Notes: generated by a model not told the origin, from the letters alone. DNA of 64,000 bases from Closterium sp. NIES-65 (GCA_948144175.1 CANXME010001469.1:755501-819500), one strand, 5' to 3'. Shown: positions 21,573-34,638, counted from the stretch's first letter. Numbers and translations: made by a program.

Positions 21573-22116
21573 GAAACGAAATCCATATTCCAAATGATGG
21601 CATGGATGAAATTTCCTACTGGTCGATATATTTGACTAACGTTCATATAGTACTCTTCCTAGCGCATCCCTTACGCCTCAGACTACACCCATCCCAAGCT
21701 ACCCAACCTCCTTCCCAAGTTGCGATTTCTCTTCCTGATGGTTGTGCGCCAGTTGGCATCCTTCCTTCCGTGGGAGTTTTGTCCTTTGGTGTGTTCCAGC
21801 GAACACCTGCGAACATGAAAGGCAGCTCATGACACTAATGATGATGGCATGAATGAAACGAAATCCATATTCCAAATGATGGCATGGATGAAATTTCCTA
21901 CCGGTCGATATATTTGACTAGCGTTCATATAGTACTCTTCCTAGCGCATCCCTTACGCCTCAGACTACACCCATCCCAAGCTACCCAACCTCCTTCCCAA
22001 GTTGCGATTTCTCTTCCTTATGGTTGTGCGCCAGTTGGCATCCTTCCTTCCGTGGGAGTTTTGTTCTTTGGTGTGTTCCAGCGAACACCTGCGAACATGA
22101 AAGGCAACTCATGACA
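21573..22116 (+). repeat. Two-copy tandem duplication, 282-bp period
   Basis: 21573-21834 and 21855-22116 are nearly identical (a handful of substitutions), joined by a short atgatgatggcatga spacer. Each copy holds the same 76-codon ORF, but I see no domain and no gene structure. It lies just right of the deleted Copia element and does not look like an LTR pair, lacking a primer-binding site or TG...CA ends. Confidence 0.7.
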
Positions 22117-22993
22117 CTAAAACCCATTCAGAAAAAATGCAGTTGCCGCTCAATCCGTCACATAGAAATCACTCGCATGTTATCGTGCTTTGTTATCCAT
22201 CCGTCAGCTCGTTCGCATCCTCAACAGTGAACAACAGATGTCGGCGAATCCTGACGGTCGCAATTATTCATCGAGGGCTGACATGCACCGACATCCAGCT
22301 ACATGGTCACTTCGGACACGCCCGAGAACACCAACTACCACCAGTTCAACACACTCTACTCTACTGCCGCACCAACAACCAGGACATCCACCGCACCCAG
22401 GGAACGAGCAATCTCCATGCACAACATTCCAAACCCTATCAACACGAAGAGCACAATTACAAACGGCACCCCTTCTCAGCACTTCGTCTACACGTCCTCA
22501 ACGTCCCCAACCACACATGTCTCAGACGATCCAATTCTAATGAAGCACGTTGCCATTGCAAGAACAGAAAGCAAGCTTTCTCAATATGAATTTTTTCGAA
22601 AGTGTGTAACACTTTCTAAAAATGCGTATTGTGAAAGCGCAGCTGACTGTAGCGCAACAAGGCAACTGCGAATTACCATTCGCCGAATATATCAGAGGGT
22701 TGGAGGCCATTCGGCCTCCACCCACGTCTTCATTTTGGAACTTGGCAGTTCCTCTCCCCACCCACCCACCTTGATCATTTACATGTATGATTTATGGTTG
22801 GACGAGAATGCTGTAATTACTGCAATTCTAATGAAGCACGTTGCCATTCTAATGAAGCACGTTGCCATTGCAAGAACAGAAAGCAAGGTTTCTCAATCAC
22901 CACCATTGGAAAATGATCATACGCCTTCTATACATTGGGAAAATAAAAAAAAAGATCATAACCTCCACAAGCAGTGAAAGACTAACAACTCAA
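22117..22993. other. Intergenic, no supported gene
   Basis: Contains three copies of the phrase taatgaagcacgttgccatt (near 22538, 22829 and 22850) and a 224-codon Thr/Ser-rich ORF (22303-22977) without recognisable domain. The stretch includes the 3' flank of the FIGNL1-like gene, whose stop codon is at 22994. Confidence 0.4.
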
Positions 22994-25900
22994 TTATGTA
23001 GGTGCCTGCACTCGCAGATTGCCACTGCCAAACTTTGCTGTCCATTCTTCGTAGGCTTTCAACTCGCTGTTAGCCACGGAAGGGTTGACCCTTTGTAGTG
23101 CATCTCGAAAGTCCTGTAAGTGTAAACATCACACATGAAATCGCTTCATCTAAGGCCCAAACAATATGCAACTTACAAGACCTCACCTGAAGACCAACAG
23201 GTCTGATATCATCCTTTTCCATCTTGTCTATCCGACCAGAGAGAGCAGCCTCCCTCAACGGCATCATGGCTGCTTCTCGGACAAGATGCCGCATGTCTGA
23301 TCCCGAGTATCCTGCACAAGAAATTTCCGAATCATGACCAGACCCTAAATGACTGGTTGAAAGAATGCCTGTTGGTAACCTGACGAACCTTCAGCTTCTT
23401 CAGCAATTGCGTCCATATCTGCCTCTGACAGTGCCATAATGTCGTCCTTTTGAAGGAGGTTCCGAACAATCTCTTTTCTTGCAGCTGTGCAGGAGAAGAA
23501 AGAAACACCAGTAAGCAATTGAAAAATGAATCTGTGCCAATTAAACCGCCGGAACTAACCTCTGTTTGGAAGAGGTATGTAGAGCCGGTTGGGCATACGC
23601 CGCCTTGCTGCTTCATCGAGTTCTTGCGGACGATTTGTTGCTCCTGCATTGGAACGATTTAGAAATTCAGCGAGATTAAGTAATTTCAGAGATTTTATCA
23701 ACTTCGTAGTGGGACCTAAAGTGCACCTCAAGAAGCAGGAACAAGCCATCACTACTATACCAATGCCAGCACTCATAGTGATGCACTTACAGAATGCTCA
23801 AGTTAGAACAGGATCAACGAGAACAAGGCCGTGGAGGAAGAGAAAAAAAAATAAGATTCAAAGAGGAAGAGAGTGATGGGAATGAAGGTGAAGACTTGAT
23901 GAAGGAAATTAAATTAAATTACACGGGGCAACGGGTTCCGCTACTAACCAATAACTAGAACGTGTCGATCTCCTGTCCCACATCCCTCCATTTCAATGAG
24001 AAATTGCGTCTTCAGCCGACGGCTGGACTCATGCTCGCCTTCTGATTGACGCTGGCCACAAAGGAAGATACAAAAAATGGGAGACTTGACTATGAGTTCC
24101 AAAGCTCCAGATAATTATTGGCAATAGGTCGAAATATCCTTACCTGTGATAAAAGAGAATCAATTTCATCAATGAAAATGACAGCAGGCTCCTTGCAGCT
24201 CGCCACACCAAAAAGGGCTCGCACAAGCTTCTCTCCCTCACCAATCTGCCACAAGAGGGAGACGCAATTCACATAAGCCATGTCATACATACACCCGCCT
24301 CTCATTTCTCAGGCGAATATGCAGGCATGGAGCCTTACTTACCCATTTACTTGTCAAGGAACTGGCAGATATGGAAAAAAATGTTGCATTTGTTTCACCA
24401 GCAATGGCCTTACCAATCAAGGTCTTGCCTGTTCCCTGCCAAGTTGAGAAATACGTCAAGACTTGTCAGGATCAAATAGTGTGTGTATTACCCCACTGCC
24501 ATGTGCTCGATGTCCGAGCTACTCACCGGTGGTCCATAAAGCAAAAGCCCAGAAACTGGTGCTCTGGTGCCTCGAAATAAGTCAGGTCGCTTCAGTGGCC
24601 AGATTATAACTTCAGTCACGCACTGCTTTGCATGCTCCAAACCGGCTGCAGTTCACGGAAAAAAACAAAACATTGTTAGCGCACAACATAGTCAATGAAA
24701 TTAAACAGCCATGTCACTCACCAATATCACTCCATCGCGTCTTTGTATCTTGTGTCATGATTTCATTGCAAATCTGCTCTATCAGGCGAGGTTCGATGTT
24801 CTTAAGCACATCAGGCAGTTGCCCGTCCTCGTCCTGTAGCTCTTCCAAACTGCACAAGCGGAGCATCAGCATGAGACCGTTGAAGCGTGATTGCAACGAC
24901 TAAAGTGAGAACTGACCATTTCAAGGTTGACTCGTTCATCCCTGGGTCCTTGGGCGCTGCTTGACGTGGCAAAGTGCCGCCATTTGCTTGTTGTGATGTC
25001 CGAACAGGAGAAACAAAGCCGCTTCGAACTCCTCTCTTCGACCCTGCGGGATCATGTACACCATGCTGCCTGGACGGTGCCTTTGAAGACCTGGCTGACG
25101 CATTGTCGATACCTTTCTTTAAGGAGCTCATGGCCTGTTTGAGAGGAAAACGGTGGTGTTACAAGAGAAGTACACGTTGCCACAGAAGCAAATTATTTAA
25201 GTTACGCATACCAGCTTCTCGCTTGCTGTAAGAAACGATGACTTGGGCCTTGGTTCAACATCTTCAACATCATCATCCGCCAGCAAGCGGGTTTGTTTGT
25301 AACGTTTATTGGCCCGCTGTGGCTTCTTCCAGGAAACATCTTCGTCCGAATCTTCTGAAACGTCGTCATCCAACAAAATAGGCCGTTGTTGATTACGTTC
25401 CTGTTGGTAGGATGGTCGCCTTGGAAGTGGAGGCAATGAGCTTTTGGGTTGAGCGCCAAGATTTGATGCATAGCTATTGCGAATCTTTGCTGAAGGCGGT
25501 GCAGTCATTCCAAAGGTAAGCTTATCTCGCGGCGTTGCTTCAGTCTGTACAGAGGAGGCTACAAACGGCAGCTGCTGGACACCAGCAACTTGAACAGCAC
25601 CTCCTGAAATGGCAATACGCGCATTGTTGCTTGGCTCCTGAAGTGAACAGTAACGAAAAGATGTAAGAAGTTATAAGTAGCGAGCGAGCAAGAATCATAT
25701 TGATGAGTAAAACGAAAACACAGACCTCGTCATCCTCCCACACAAGCTCATCGTACGGCGAAAGTCTTGTCAGCTTGCTCAGAGAAATGCCGAGCGATGG
25801 CTCGTTCAAACTGATTTTAAGATCAGCTTGGCCAGCTTGAAGCAGAATATCGCTGCAAAGGTAACTCTCATGAGTTTGCCTCAAACTCAGAAAGGAAGGT

Positions 25901-26163
25901 TATGCTATCTCTATTAACGAAAAAACAGCCGACCTGTCGTCTGAAGATCGGCAAGAAGACAAATTCTGATGCACGTCCGATCGAATGCCACTGAAGTGAG
26001 ATGCGCTTGACAAATCGCCATCGAAGGCACGCACAGAACCCAAGAGTTCAAGGCATCGGCTGCGGGGGCACTGCAATTCTGACGCGTCACCAGAAGACCG
26101 CAGCTCGGAAAGAAGGGAGCATAGTCTTGAGAGGCTTGAGCGCAAAGGAGCTTCACTTCCCAT
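22994..26163 (-). CDS. FIGNL1: FIGNL1-like AAA ATPase, 653 aa, 13 exons
   Basis: Meiotic-clade AAA ATPase most like fidgetin-like 1, which in plants and animals restrains RAD51/DMC1 strand invasion and crossover formation. Exons in transcript order: 26163-25934, 25852-25726, 25637-25212, 25134-24917, 24849-24722, 24645-24527, 24435-24353, 24245-24144, 24051-23949, 23643-23560, 23485-23389, 23311-23187, 23113-22994. They sum to 1962 nt with all phases closing. The N-terminal half (about 1-345) is low-complexity with an acidic patch. The AAA core has GPPGTGKT across the exon 6/7 border (about 413-420), [13 protein letters not shown] (about 466), [15 protein letters not shown] and the C-terminal WTAKFGSG typical of FIGNL1. 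Spastin and katanin p60 are less likely given that tail and the length. It is divergent from RPS9. Confidence 0.88.
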
Positions 26164-26567
26164 GGCCGCGAATGGCGATGTGGTGTACTTCTGCTGGTCT
26201 CAACAATGCCCACTGACGCTGCTGAGGCGGCTCCTAAAATAGGCTTCAAAGATACGCACTGTCAAAGTGGAGGCAGGATGGATGTGGATTGAGGGAGGGG
26301 TTGATATTTTTGAATTCAAATGGCTACACCATATTCTTGGAGGTGGTAATTTCCATATCATCCTGTAACACCTCTTGTTGCGAAACTCGATATGTTTTCG
26401 CTGATTCTGACGGTTGCCTTCGTCTCGTGGTGGTCGTCATGAAGCACCTCGTCTCTTTTGCTCTCCTCAAAGGTTCCTCACTTCCTCTTCCCCTTTCCTT
26501 TTCCCAGTTTGTCCTGAGGGGTTTCTCTAGGGCTCTTGATTGGCTGCAGGCAGCCTACTAGGAAGCC
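26164..26567. promoter_or_regulatory. Shared divergent promoter of FIGNL1-like gene and RPS9
   Basis: 404 bp separate the two start codons and must hold both promoters and 5' UTRs. A pyrimidine-rich run (cctcttcccctttccttttcccag, split here as cctcttcccc and tttccttttccc) near 26480-26507 upstream of RPS9 resembles the TOP-like tracts of ribosomal-protein genes. No clear TATA box seen. Confidence 0.5.
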
Positions 26568-28111
26568 ATGGTCCACGTCGCCTTCTATCGCAACTGTGAG
26601 TGATAGAACTCTGGCATGGTTAACTTTAGATTTTCGTTAACGGCTTGGATCTGGTGTTACGATAGTGCGAACTGCGGCGCGAACACATAGTTTAATAACA
26701 TACCCTAATTCTTGACAGCTCTTGTTATTTTCGGAGATGGTTTTTAATCGGGTAGCGATTTTCGCAATAGTTTCCTGCTACTAATGGGCGTAGTCATATC
26801 TGTCTGCACGACGTGGAACGGCATCTCCTACGAGTGTAGTCTTACCCCACGTTTACCTTATCAGAAAACCGGGATTAGGTGAACGAGACTTGATGGTTGC
26901 GGTAATGCTGGACTGAACCCGACCGACTGTTATTGTTTGGTCGAGCAGTGCTTGACCCGATTGTCTTCGTTTGTTTCTGCAGATGGCAAGACCTTTAAGA
27001 GGCCTCGTCGTCCGTTCGAGAAGGAACGGCTCGACGCGGAGCTGAAGCTGCTCGGAGAGTATGGTCTGCGTTGCAAGCGTGAGCTGTGGCGCGTGCAGTA
27101 CGTTCTCTCGCGTATTCGTAAGAACGCTCGCGAGCTGCTCACGCTCGACGAGAAGAGCACTCGCCGCATCTTCGAGGGTGAGGCTCTGCTGCGCCGCATG
27201 CACCGCTACGGTCTGCTGGAGGAGAGCCAGAACAAGCTCGATTACGTGCTCGCCCTGACTGTCGAGAACTTCCTGGAGCGTCGCCTTCAGACCCTCGTCT
27301 TCAAGACCGGCCTCGCCAAGTCCATCCATCACGCCCGTGTCCTCATCCGCCAGCGCCACATCCGGTACGCATTTGCTTCCTGGCCCAGGTCGAGCGTGTT
27401 TCTTTGCGGCTTTTTGTATCATAAGTTGAAAGTCGTGCTTATTTGTGAGGATTGTTTCGCTAGATCCTTGTCCTCGAGTTCTTTAGGGCGGCTCTCAGTG
27501 TATTGCGTAAGTCTGATTCAGACTGCAAGCAGACAGTTTGCCAAAAGCCCAGTTTTGCAACTGGCGTGCTTTTTCGTGCTCCCAAGGCAAGCGCTTACGT
27601 GTTCTCAGAAATGCATAAGCATGACTGCGTCTTCTTAAGAATCCGTACGGAATGTCCGGGGACGAGGGGTAATTAATTAGCCGGATCAAACCCCTTTCCG
27701 TATTGTTTTTCACTACCATTTAAGTCCACCGCTCCCATTCCATTCCCTCTGCTGTGCTCACGACGTGACTGACCCAACTCCCTTCACGACTTCACTCCCT
27801 CACCTCTTCACAACGTGACCCTCTTTCCTCCTCAGGACTTCCTGTTCCCTACTATTTCTAGATCCTGGAGCATTTACATGTTATTGTTCTGTCACGGTTT
27901 GGTGTGCCCTCGTGATTGTGATGTCTTCAGGGTGGGGAAGCAGATTGTGAACATTCCGTCCTTCCTCGTGCGACTCGAGAGCCAGAAGCACATCGACTTC
28001 GCTCTGACCAGCCCGTTCGGCGGTGGCAGGCCAGGCCGTGTGAAGCGCAGAAACCTCAAGGCTGCCTCCAAGAAGGGCGGTGATGATGGCGATGATGAGG
28101 AGGAAGAGTAA
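26568..28111 (+). CDS. RPS9: 40S ribosomal protein S9 (uS4), 196 aa, 3 exons
   Basis: Cytosolic small-subunit protein uS4, which binds 18S rRNA early in 40S assembly and lines the mRNA entry channel. Exons: 26568-26595, 26983-27364 and 27931-28111 (591 nt, phases closing). The protein starts MVHVAFYRN and contains [37 protein letters not shown] and the S4 RNA-binding domain ([31 protein letters not shown]), ending in [15 protein letters not shown] and an acidic tail. The length is usual for the family. The tiny 28-nt first exon is the reason a simple ORF search misses the start. Intron 2 (566 bp) has no notable repeats. Confidence 0.97.
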
Positions 28112-28536
28112 ATGCACACTTGTTGTAGGACAAGGTGTCCTTGCAGCTCAGGATATGCATAGTATTTGATGTAACATCTTGTTTCATGGCTGAAGATTCG
28201 ACCATGGAATGAATGCACTAGACACAAGGATTGCAAATTGTAATTCGTTTTTGCGAGCAGTAGCAACGCCCCTAAACCTGTATTGCCCGCTGGTTGACAA
28301 GCAATTTGTTTCTTTGCATGCTAATCAGAAAATAGGTTATAAGGAGGATTGTACCGATGTTCCTTGGAATTGGTTGATATCAGGTCTGCCATAACGAAAC
28401 GCTTTGATCAAGTCAAGAAACGAATCGCTGCTCCACACTGGCTCCCGCCAAGCTCCATCAAATTCGCAACAAAATACCCACTGTCGTCTCGATCAGGCTA
28501 ATGAAGTGACACTGCTTCGCAGGCTTTCGTGTCGCC
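28112..28536. other. RPS9 3' flank and MCM7 promoter region
   Basis: 425 bp between the RPS9 stop and the MCM7 start, same orientation. No gene or repeat seen. Confidence 0.5.
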
Positions 28537-31500
28537 ATGGCGACGAAATACCCTAACTTCAAGGAAGATAAAGGTGATCCCCTTCAAACCGGTTTTCCCA
28601 TTTGCATCAGTGCCCTCAACGCATCGTCTCCACACTGTTTTTCCAAGTTATCCAAATCCAGATTCTCCTGTCTGCATGCTCGCCTTCTCCCCGCAAGCCC
28701 CAAGTGTGCGTCTCACGTTCTCCTTGTCCTCCCCATCGACTCCTTGCCTCGTTCGCGCCGTGTCTGCTCGCGTCCACATGCGCCTTGCTCCTTCCTGCAT
28801 GCGCTGCGCCGTCGCTTCTGTTCTACATCCGCAGTCTACTCTCCCCCTCTCCCCCTTCCTTTTCTCTTCCGCCGCATCCCTCTTCTACAACCTTCTCTTT
28901 CGACCACTCTGTCCTTCCCTTTTCGTCTCTCGCGAGCCGTTACAATATGAAGCTCCCTTCTTCACCCCTCGTCTTCCCCTCTCTCCATTGCAATGCACAG
29001 AGGAGTGCAGGAAGTTTCTCAGCAACTACCGCGATGCGGAAGGCATCTTCAAGTACATGCGATTGCTGGTGAGTGGCTCAGATTCAACGCGTGCCTAGAA
29101 GTCTAACCATTCTGTTTCAGGCCGGAATAACCATTTTCTTTTAAAGAATCTGGTGGCAGCACATGGACCTCCTCTCACCACGTTCCTCTGCTGCCCTTCA
29201 CCACGGTCTCATCTTTTCAATCTCCGTTGCTTCTTGCGCCCTCACTCCTCGCCACTCACCTCTTTGCTCCTCCTTTCTCCATACCTGCCTCACACCCTTT
29301 GCCCTTGTCCAACATGCCTCGCCCACCCCTGTCAGCAAGACGTGGCGGATCGCAAGCTCCACGTCATCAACATCCACATGGCAGATCTCGTTGCGGTTAG
29401 CAGCATTCCAGCCCCTCCCATCATCACCCCATTCCCTTTCGTTCTCTCATTCCCTTCATTGCTCTCCTGTTTCACTCTGCGGCATTTCATCTTCGCCCTG
29501 TCCACTCCTCAGGCTTCAGTCTCCCTCCCCCATACCCCAAACACCTTTCATATCCACTCTGCTTTCTCCCGTCTCCCCTCTCTCCCCACCGCACACCTTG
29601 CAGTACGGGGGGGGCAGCAACGACGATCTGGTGGCGCGCATCTACAGCAACGCGCGGCGCTACATCACGCTCTTTGCCGAGGCGGCAGACGACCTCATGC
29701 CGGAGCCGTCGCTGGCAGGGGGCGGGGAGGAGAGGGAGGAGGACGTGTACGACGTGCTCATGAGGCAGCGCGCGGAGCAGCACGCGGAGAACCTCGCTCA
29801 GGGCGATGCTGCTGTGGCCGCCGTCGACCCGCTCTTCCAGCTGCCCGCGCTGCTGCGCCGCCGCTTGTGAGTGCCAGCGGTGGACGCTGGGATGTGCTCC
29901 TCCCCTCCCCGTGGTTCATCGTCACCACAGCCACCATCACCTTGCCCTGTGTGTGTGTCAACCATCACACACAACCAATTTTTCTGATCAAGGGTTTGCA
30001 GCCTTACTGAACGTGAACCAAACTCTGCTGTGCCCTCAAATCTACCCTCCCTTCATCTTTGTGTTCAAATCCACACCTCCCCCTTCCCTCCCATCCTCCT
30101 CAACTCCTCAGCGACCTGCACTTGGTACCGGAGCCGAAGCGCAAGGCGCAGGCGATACGCGAGGTGGGGGCGGGGCAAATAGGGCGCCTGGTGGTGGTGA
30201 AGGGCATCGTCACACGCTGCACGGACGTGAAGCCGCTGCTGCAGGTCGCCACGTACACATGTGATGAGTGCGGCTTCGAGATCTACCAGGTGCGAGTCGA
30301 TGCCATGCGAGGCCGGCACATCCCCATCCGGTGCCTCGCGCACAAGTCATCTTGACAGTGTCAGTCCATGCTTTGCTCCCACGAGCCCCTGGTTTCAGGT
30401 GACCACTTGCGTGCTTCAACACGTACCCAAGTGTCTGTGAACCCACAACCGCCCTGCCTTCAACCCCCTATTGCTTTGTTGTGCCCCTCATTCTGTGCTG
30501 TGTGCGTTGGGCCTGGCAGGAGGTGACAGCACGCACGTTCATGCCGCTGTTTGAGTGCCCGTCCACGCGCTGTCGCACCAACAACGCACGTGGCAGGCTG
30601 CACCTGCACACGCGCGGCTCCAAGTTCCAGAAGTTCCAAGAGGTATCTATTGGGCTCATACTGTGCATTTATGGCTTGACAGTATGGGGTGATGTGCATG
30701 GGTTGTGAGCATGGGCTGTGAGCATGGGCTGTGAGCATGGGCTGTGAGCATGGGCTGTGAGCATGGGCTGTGAGCATGGGCTGTGAGCATGGGCTGCTGT
30801 GAGCGTGTGGTGCATTTTTGTGGTTCCCAATAAGTAAATGATGGAGTGCACGCTTCAAGCTACCTTCCTGTCCCTTCCCGCGCACAGTCAGGGCCCTCAG
30901 CTTGTTTGCACATGTTGAGGATTCAGCTCTCCTTCTCATGCCTGTGTGCCATGGCACGGCATGTTACATGTGGCCTCTAACAGCATGTCACATGTGTCCC
31001 CCCTGTTGCAATGATGCAGGCGCGCATACAGGAGCTAGCAGAGCAGGTGCCCAAGGGGCATGTGCCGCGTGCCATGACAGTGCAGATCAGGGGCGACCTC
31101 ACCCGCCAGGTGCTCCCTCCCCCAACTCACCCGCCAGGTGCGCCCTCCCCCACCTCACCCGTCAGGTGCGCCCTCCCCCACCTCACCCGCCAGGTGCGCC
31201 CTCCCCCACCTCACCCGCCAGGTGCGCCCTCCCCCACCTCACCCGCCAGGTGCGCCCTCCCCCACCTCACCTGTCAGGTGCGCCCTCCCCCACCTCACCT
31301 GTCAGGTGCGCCCTCCCCCACCTCACGCACTGCCTGCGTGGTTGTGTTCCTTGAGGCACCTGTTACATTAATGCATCTTCAGTGATGACTGCGCCACTTA
31401 AAGGACTCCTGGGCAAGCCAGACTCCCTTTCCCTCATCCATCTCGCCCTGTGCGTGCCACCACAGGTATCACCGGGTGATGTGGTGAGTGTGGCGGGGGT

Positions 31501-34389
31501 GTTCCTGCCGGTGCCCTTTGTGGGGTTCAAGGCCATGCGGGCAGGCCTCACGGCCGACACGTACCTCGAGGCCATGTCCTTCCACCACTCCAAAAAGCGC
31601 TTCTCCGAGTGAGTCTCTCTTGCTGGAGGGAGGGGTCAAGGCCATGGAGGAGAGAGGTCTCACGACGCACCATCGCGCTCACCATCTCGCCAAATCCCCC
31701 CTCTCACAGCTCCAGATTTTCTCACCCGCTCCCATAACGCCCCCATGACGCACCCACGACGTCCCCACCATGCTTGAGCAATGTACACGCACGCACCCCT
31801 CCCCTCGTACCCACATGCAAGTGTGTGCCTTCCCACCCGCCATGCAGGTACGCGAGTGAGCAGACGCCAGAGGAGGCAGCGGCGGTGCAGCAGCTGGCAG
31901 CGCAGGGCAGCAGCGACGTGTACAGCCGCCTCGCCCGCTCCATTGCTCCCGAGATCTACGGCCACGATGACGTGAAGAAGGTGCTGCTGCTGCTGCTCGT
32001 GGGGGCGCCCACCCGCAGCCTGCCGGATGGCATGAAGGTGCGCGTTCAGTGCGGCACTGCCTCCCCAAGACCCATGTCCATGCAGCCTCCTTTGACCTTT
32101 AGTGGGCAGCCACGTTTGCCTCGTGCAACCTCATGCCCTCCCTCCGCATCCTCTCTGCGCACCACACCCCCCCAACCCCCTCCCCCTCCCTGCGCTGGGT
32201 CAGATCCGTGGGGACGTGCACGTGTGTCTGATGGGCGACCCCGGGGTGGCCAAGAGCCAGCTGCTCAAGCACATCGTCACAGTGGCGCCCAGGGGCGTGT
32301 ACACCACCGGCAAGGGCAGCAGCGGCGTGGGGCTCACTGCTGCCGTCACACGTGACACTGTCACCGGCGAGATGGTGCTGGAGGGCGGCGCTCTGGTGAG
32401 TGCGCCTGTGCCCATCTGTGTTGAGTGTGACGGTGCACATTGTTATTGCTCTGAGTGGTACACCAAGATCGTGTACGGTGTTGGTGGTCACGCTGCACAT
32501 GGCCTCACCCTCTCATTGCACCTCCTGCTCTCCTCCCCTCCCCACCTCACTCGCACCACCAGGTGCTAGCGGACATGGGCATCTGTGCCATCGACGAGTT
32601 TGACAAGATGGACGAGAACGACCGCACCGCCATCCATGAGGTCCGTGTGCCCTGCTGCTTCCCTGCATTCTGTGCCAGTGAACACTGATATTGCCATGTG
32701 CCATGTGTCAAGCAGCGGATTTATTCTGCATGGACATTTTATAATCACATGTAACATGGGCGATGAGTATGATTGCATCGTGGCTCCTATGCCATGTGCG
32801 CTGTTGCACGTGGTGCATGCATGGCAGGTGATGGAGCAGCAGACGGTGAGCATAGCCAAGGCGGGCATCACCACGTCGCTCAATGCTCGCACCGCCGTGC
32901 TGGCCGCTGCCAACCCCGCCTGGTGAGATCACGCACCCTCCTGCCATCGCTGCTACTCGCACAGCATGCAGCTGCATCTACCCCATCCCGTCCCTATCCT
33001 TTCTTCCCCTTCCCGACCTTTTTTTCTCCTCAATTCCCAACATGCTGCTCCCTCCACCCTCTTCTCCTCTCCCCCTCCTCCTCCCCCTCCCTCCCTCCCC
33101 CAGGGGGCGCTATGACATGAGGAGAACCCCAGCGGAGAACATCAACTTGCCGCCCGCACTGCTCTCCAGATTCGATATTCTCTGGCTCATGCTCGACCGT
33201 GCTGATGTGGACGCTGACCTGGCGCTCGCCCGTCACGTGCTGCACGTGCATCAGCACTCCGCGCCGCCCGCTCTTGACTTTGATCCCGTTGACCCAACGC
33301 TGCTCAGGTGCTTTGAAAAATGTTTAGGTGCCCTAAACTGCTGTTCTGGTGCATTTTCAGGTGCTTCGAAACTCTTCTCAGGTTATTTGAACATAATTCA
33401 ACAACAGCATGCCCCTCTGCCCCTGTCCCCCCCTCCCTCCACCTCCTCCTTCCCCCACCAGGAACTTCATAGCGACGGCGCGGACGTACGAGCCGAGTGT
33501 GCCGGAGGAGCTGACGGACTTCATAGCGTCGGCCTACGCGGGGCTGCGGCAGGAGGAGGCCGCCAGCGATGCCCCTCACACCTACACCACCGCGCGCACC
33601 CTGCTCTCCATCCTGCGCCTCGCTGAGGTGATAGCATAGCATGTGATGGTGTGGGAAGGGATGTTGTTGTTTGCGTTGTGATAGCAAGTTATGCAGGAGG
33701 TACCAGGATACAAACATTTTCGTTCACCACGTTCTCGTCTGCTTGTGGCCTTCATGTCCCACCTCTTCCTCCCCTCCATTAAACCCCTTCCGATCTTTCT
33801 CCCACTCTCCCCTGTCACCCCCAATCTTCCCAACCCCCCTGCCCGCCAGGCACGGGCGCGGCTGCGGCTGGCGGGGGCGGTGGCGCAGAGCGATGTGGAG
33901 GAGGCGCTGAGGCTGATGCACGGGTCCAAGGCGTCGCTGCAGACGGAGGCCCGGCAGCGCGCAGGGCTGGACGCCATCTCCGCCGTCTACTCCATCGTGC
34001 GGGACGAGGCTGCGCGTGCGCGCTGCACCGTGGTGTCCTACTCCGACGCCCTCAACTGGATCACCCGCAAGGTGCCCTCCCCTCCCCGCCCTGCCCCGCC
34101 CTGTCGTGTCCGTGGCATGCTGTGCTGCATTGCACTGTGGACTGGGTTTCTTCCTGTGATTTCCAGGGACTCATGATGAGGTGAATTTGTGTTGTGGTGC
34201 CACTGGGTGCTGTTGCCGTCGCAATTTTCTCCCATTGTCTGCCACACTTCTGTATCCTCCTTCCTTATCCCTGTCCACGTGCAGGGGCACAGCGAGGCGG
34301 AGCTGAGGGAGTGTTTGGAGGATTATGCGGAGCTCAACGTGTGGCAGATAGACCAGGACTCCCTCACCATCCGCTTCATTGACTCTTGA
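28537..34389 (+). CDS. MCM7: DNA replication licensing factor MCM7, 737 aa, 16 exons
   Basis: Subunit of the MCM2-7 replicative helicase in the nucleus. Exons: 28537-28573, 29001-29068, 29336-29395, 29604-29866, 30112-30289, 30520-30642, 31020-31109, 31466-31608, 31848-32037, 32204-32395, 32563-32640, 32828-32922, 33104-33307, 33462-33627, 33850-34071, 34285-34389 (2214 nt, all phases close). The N-terminal OB region has [11 protein letters not shown] and a zinc site (Cys 194, 197, 215, 220). Then [10 protein letters not shown] and YLEA, Walker A GDPGVAKS (about 395), Walker B IDEFDKM (about 458) and arginine finger SRFD (about 526) appear. The MCM7-type GHVPRAM and C-terminal winged-helix region are present. 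Length is slightly above the usual 715-725. Introns 6 and 7 carry donor-containing tandem repeats. It is convergent with the KH gene 249 bp downstream. Confidence 0.95.
30707..30796 (+). repeat. 13-bp tandem repeat in MCM7 intron 6
   Basis: About seven copies of gtgagcatgggct. Each copy contains a GTGAGC word that resembles a splice donor. The array starts about 65 bp after the real donor at 30643. Confidence 0.8.
31110..31333 (+). repeat. 28-bp donor-bearing minisatellite opening MCM7 intron 7
   Basis: Exon 7 ends cacccgccag at 31109. The intron then repeats a 28-bp unit, gtgcgccctcccccacctca plus cccgccag, about eight times, so eight CAG|GTG junctions lie at 28-bp steps from 31110. The end of each unit is a copy of the exon 7 end. 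Confidence 0.9.
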
Positions 34390-34638
34390 TTTGTAAATGA
34401 CAATTTCGTATGTCTGTTTCTAGTATAAGTTCCGTTTTTAGTAAAAGCGTCCTTAACAAGAACTATTTTCGGATGAAATAGGCCCACCAAAGGTGGCCAC
34501 CATAAGTCAGCCCCACCAGCACAATGACAGCAGCCTGTGAACAGGGAGCACTAGATTTACCAAGTTACACCATGGCAAGACCGAACACAGCACTAGCTGT
34601 TCACTTCGCACCCTCACCAACACCTGTTAGCATGGTCT
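34390..34638. terminator. Convergent 3' region of MCM7 and the KH gene
   Basis: 249 bp between two stop codons on opposite strands. An AT-rich part at 34390-34480 probably holds the MCM7 polyadenylation region; no clear AATAAA was found. Confidence 0.35.

Noticed and set aside
22303..22977. 224-codon Thr/Ser-rich ORF
   Set aside because: No domain, no introns or promoter evidence, and it lies in debris between transposons and FIGNL1; kept only as a note.
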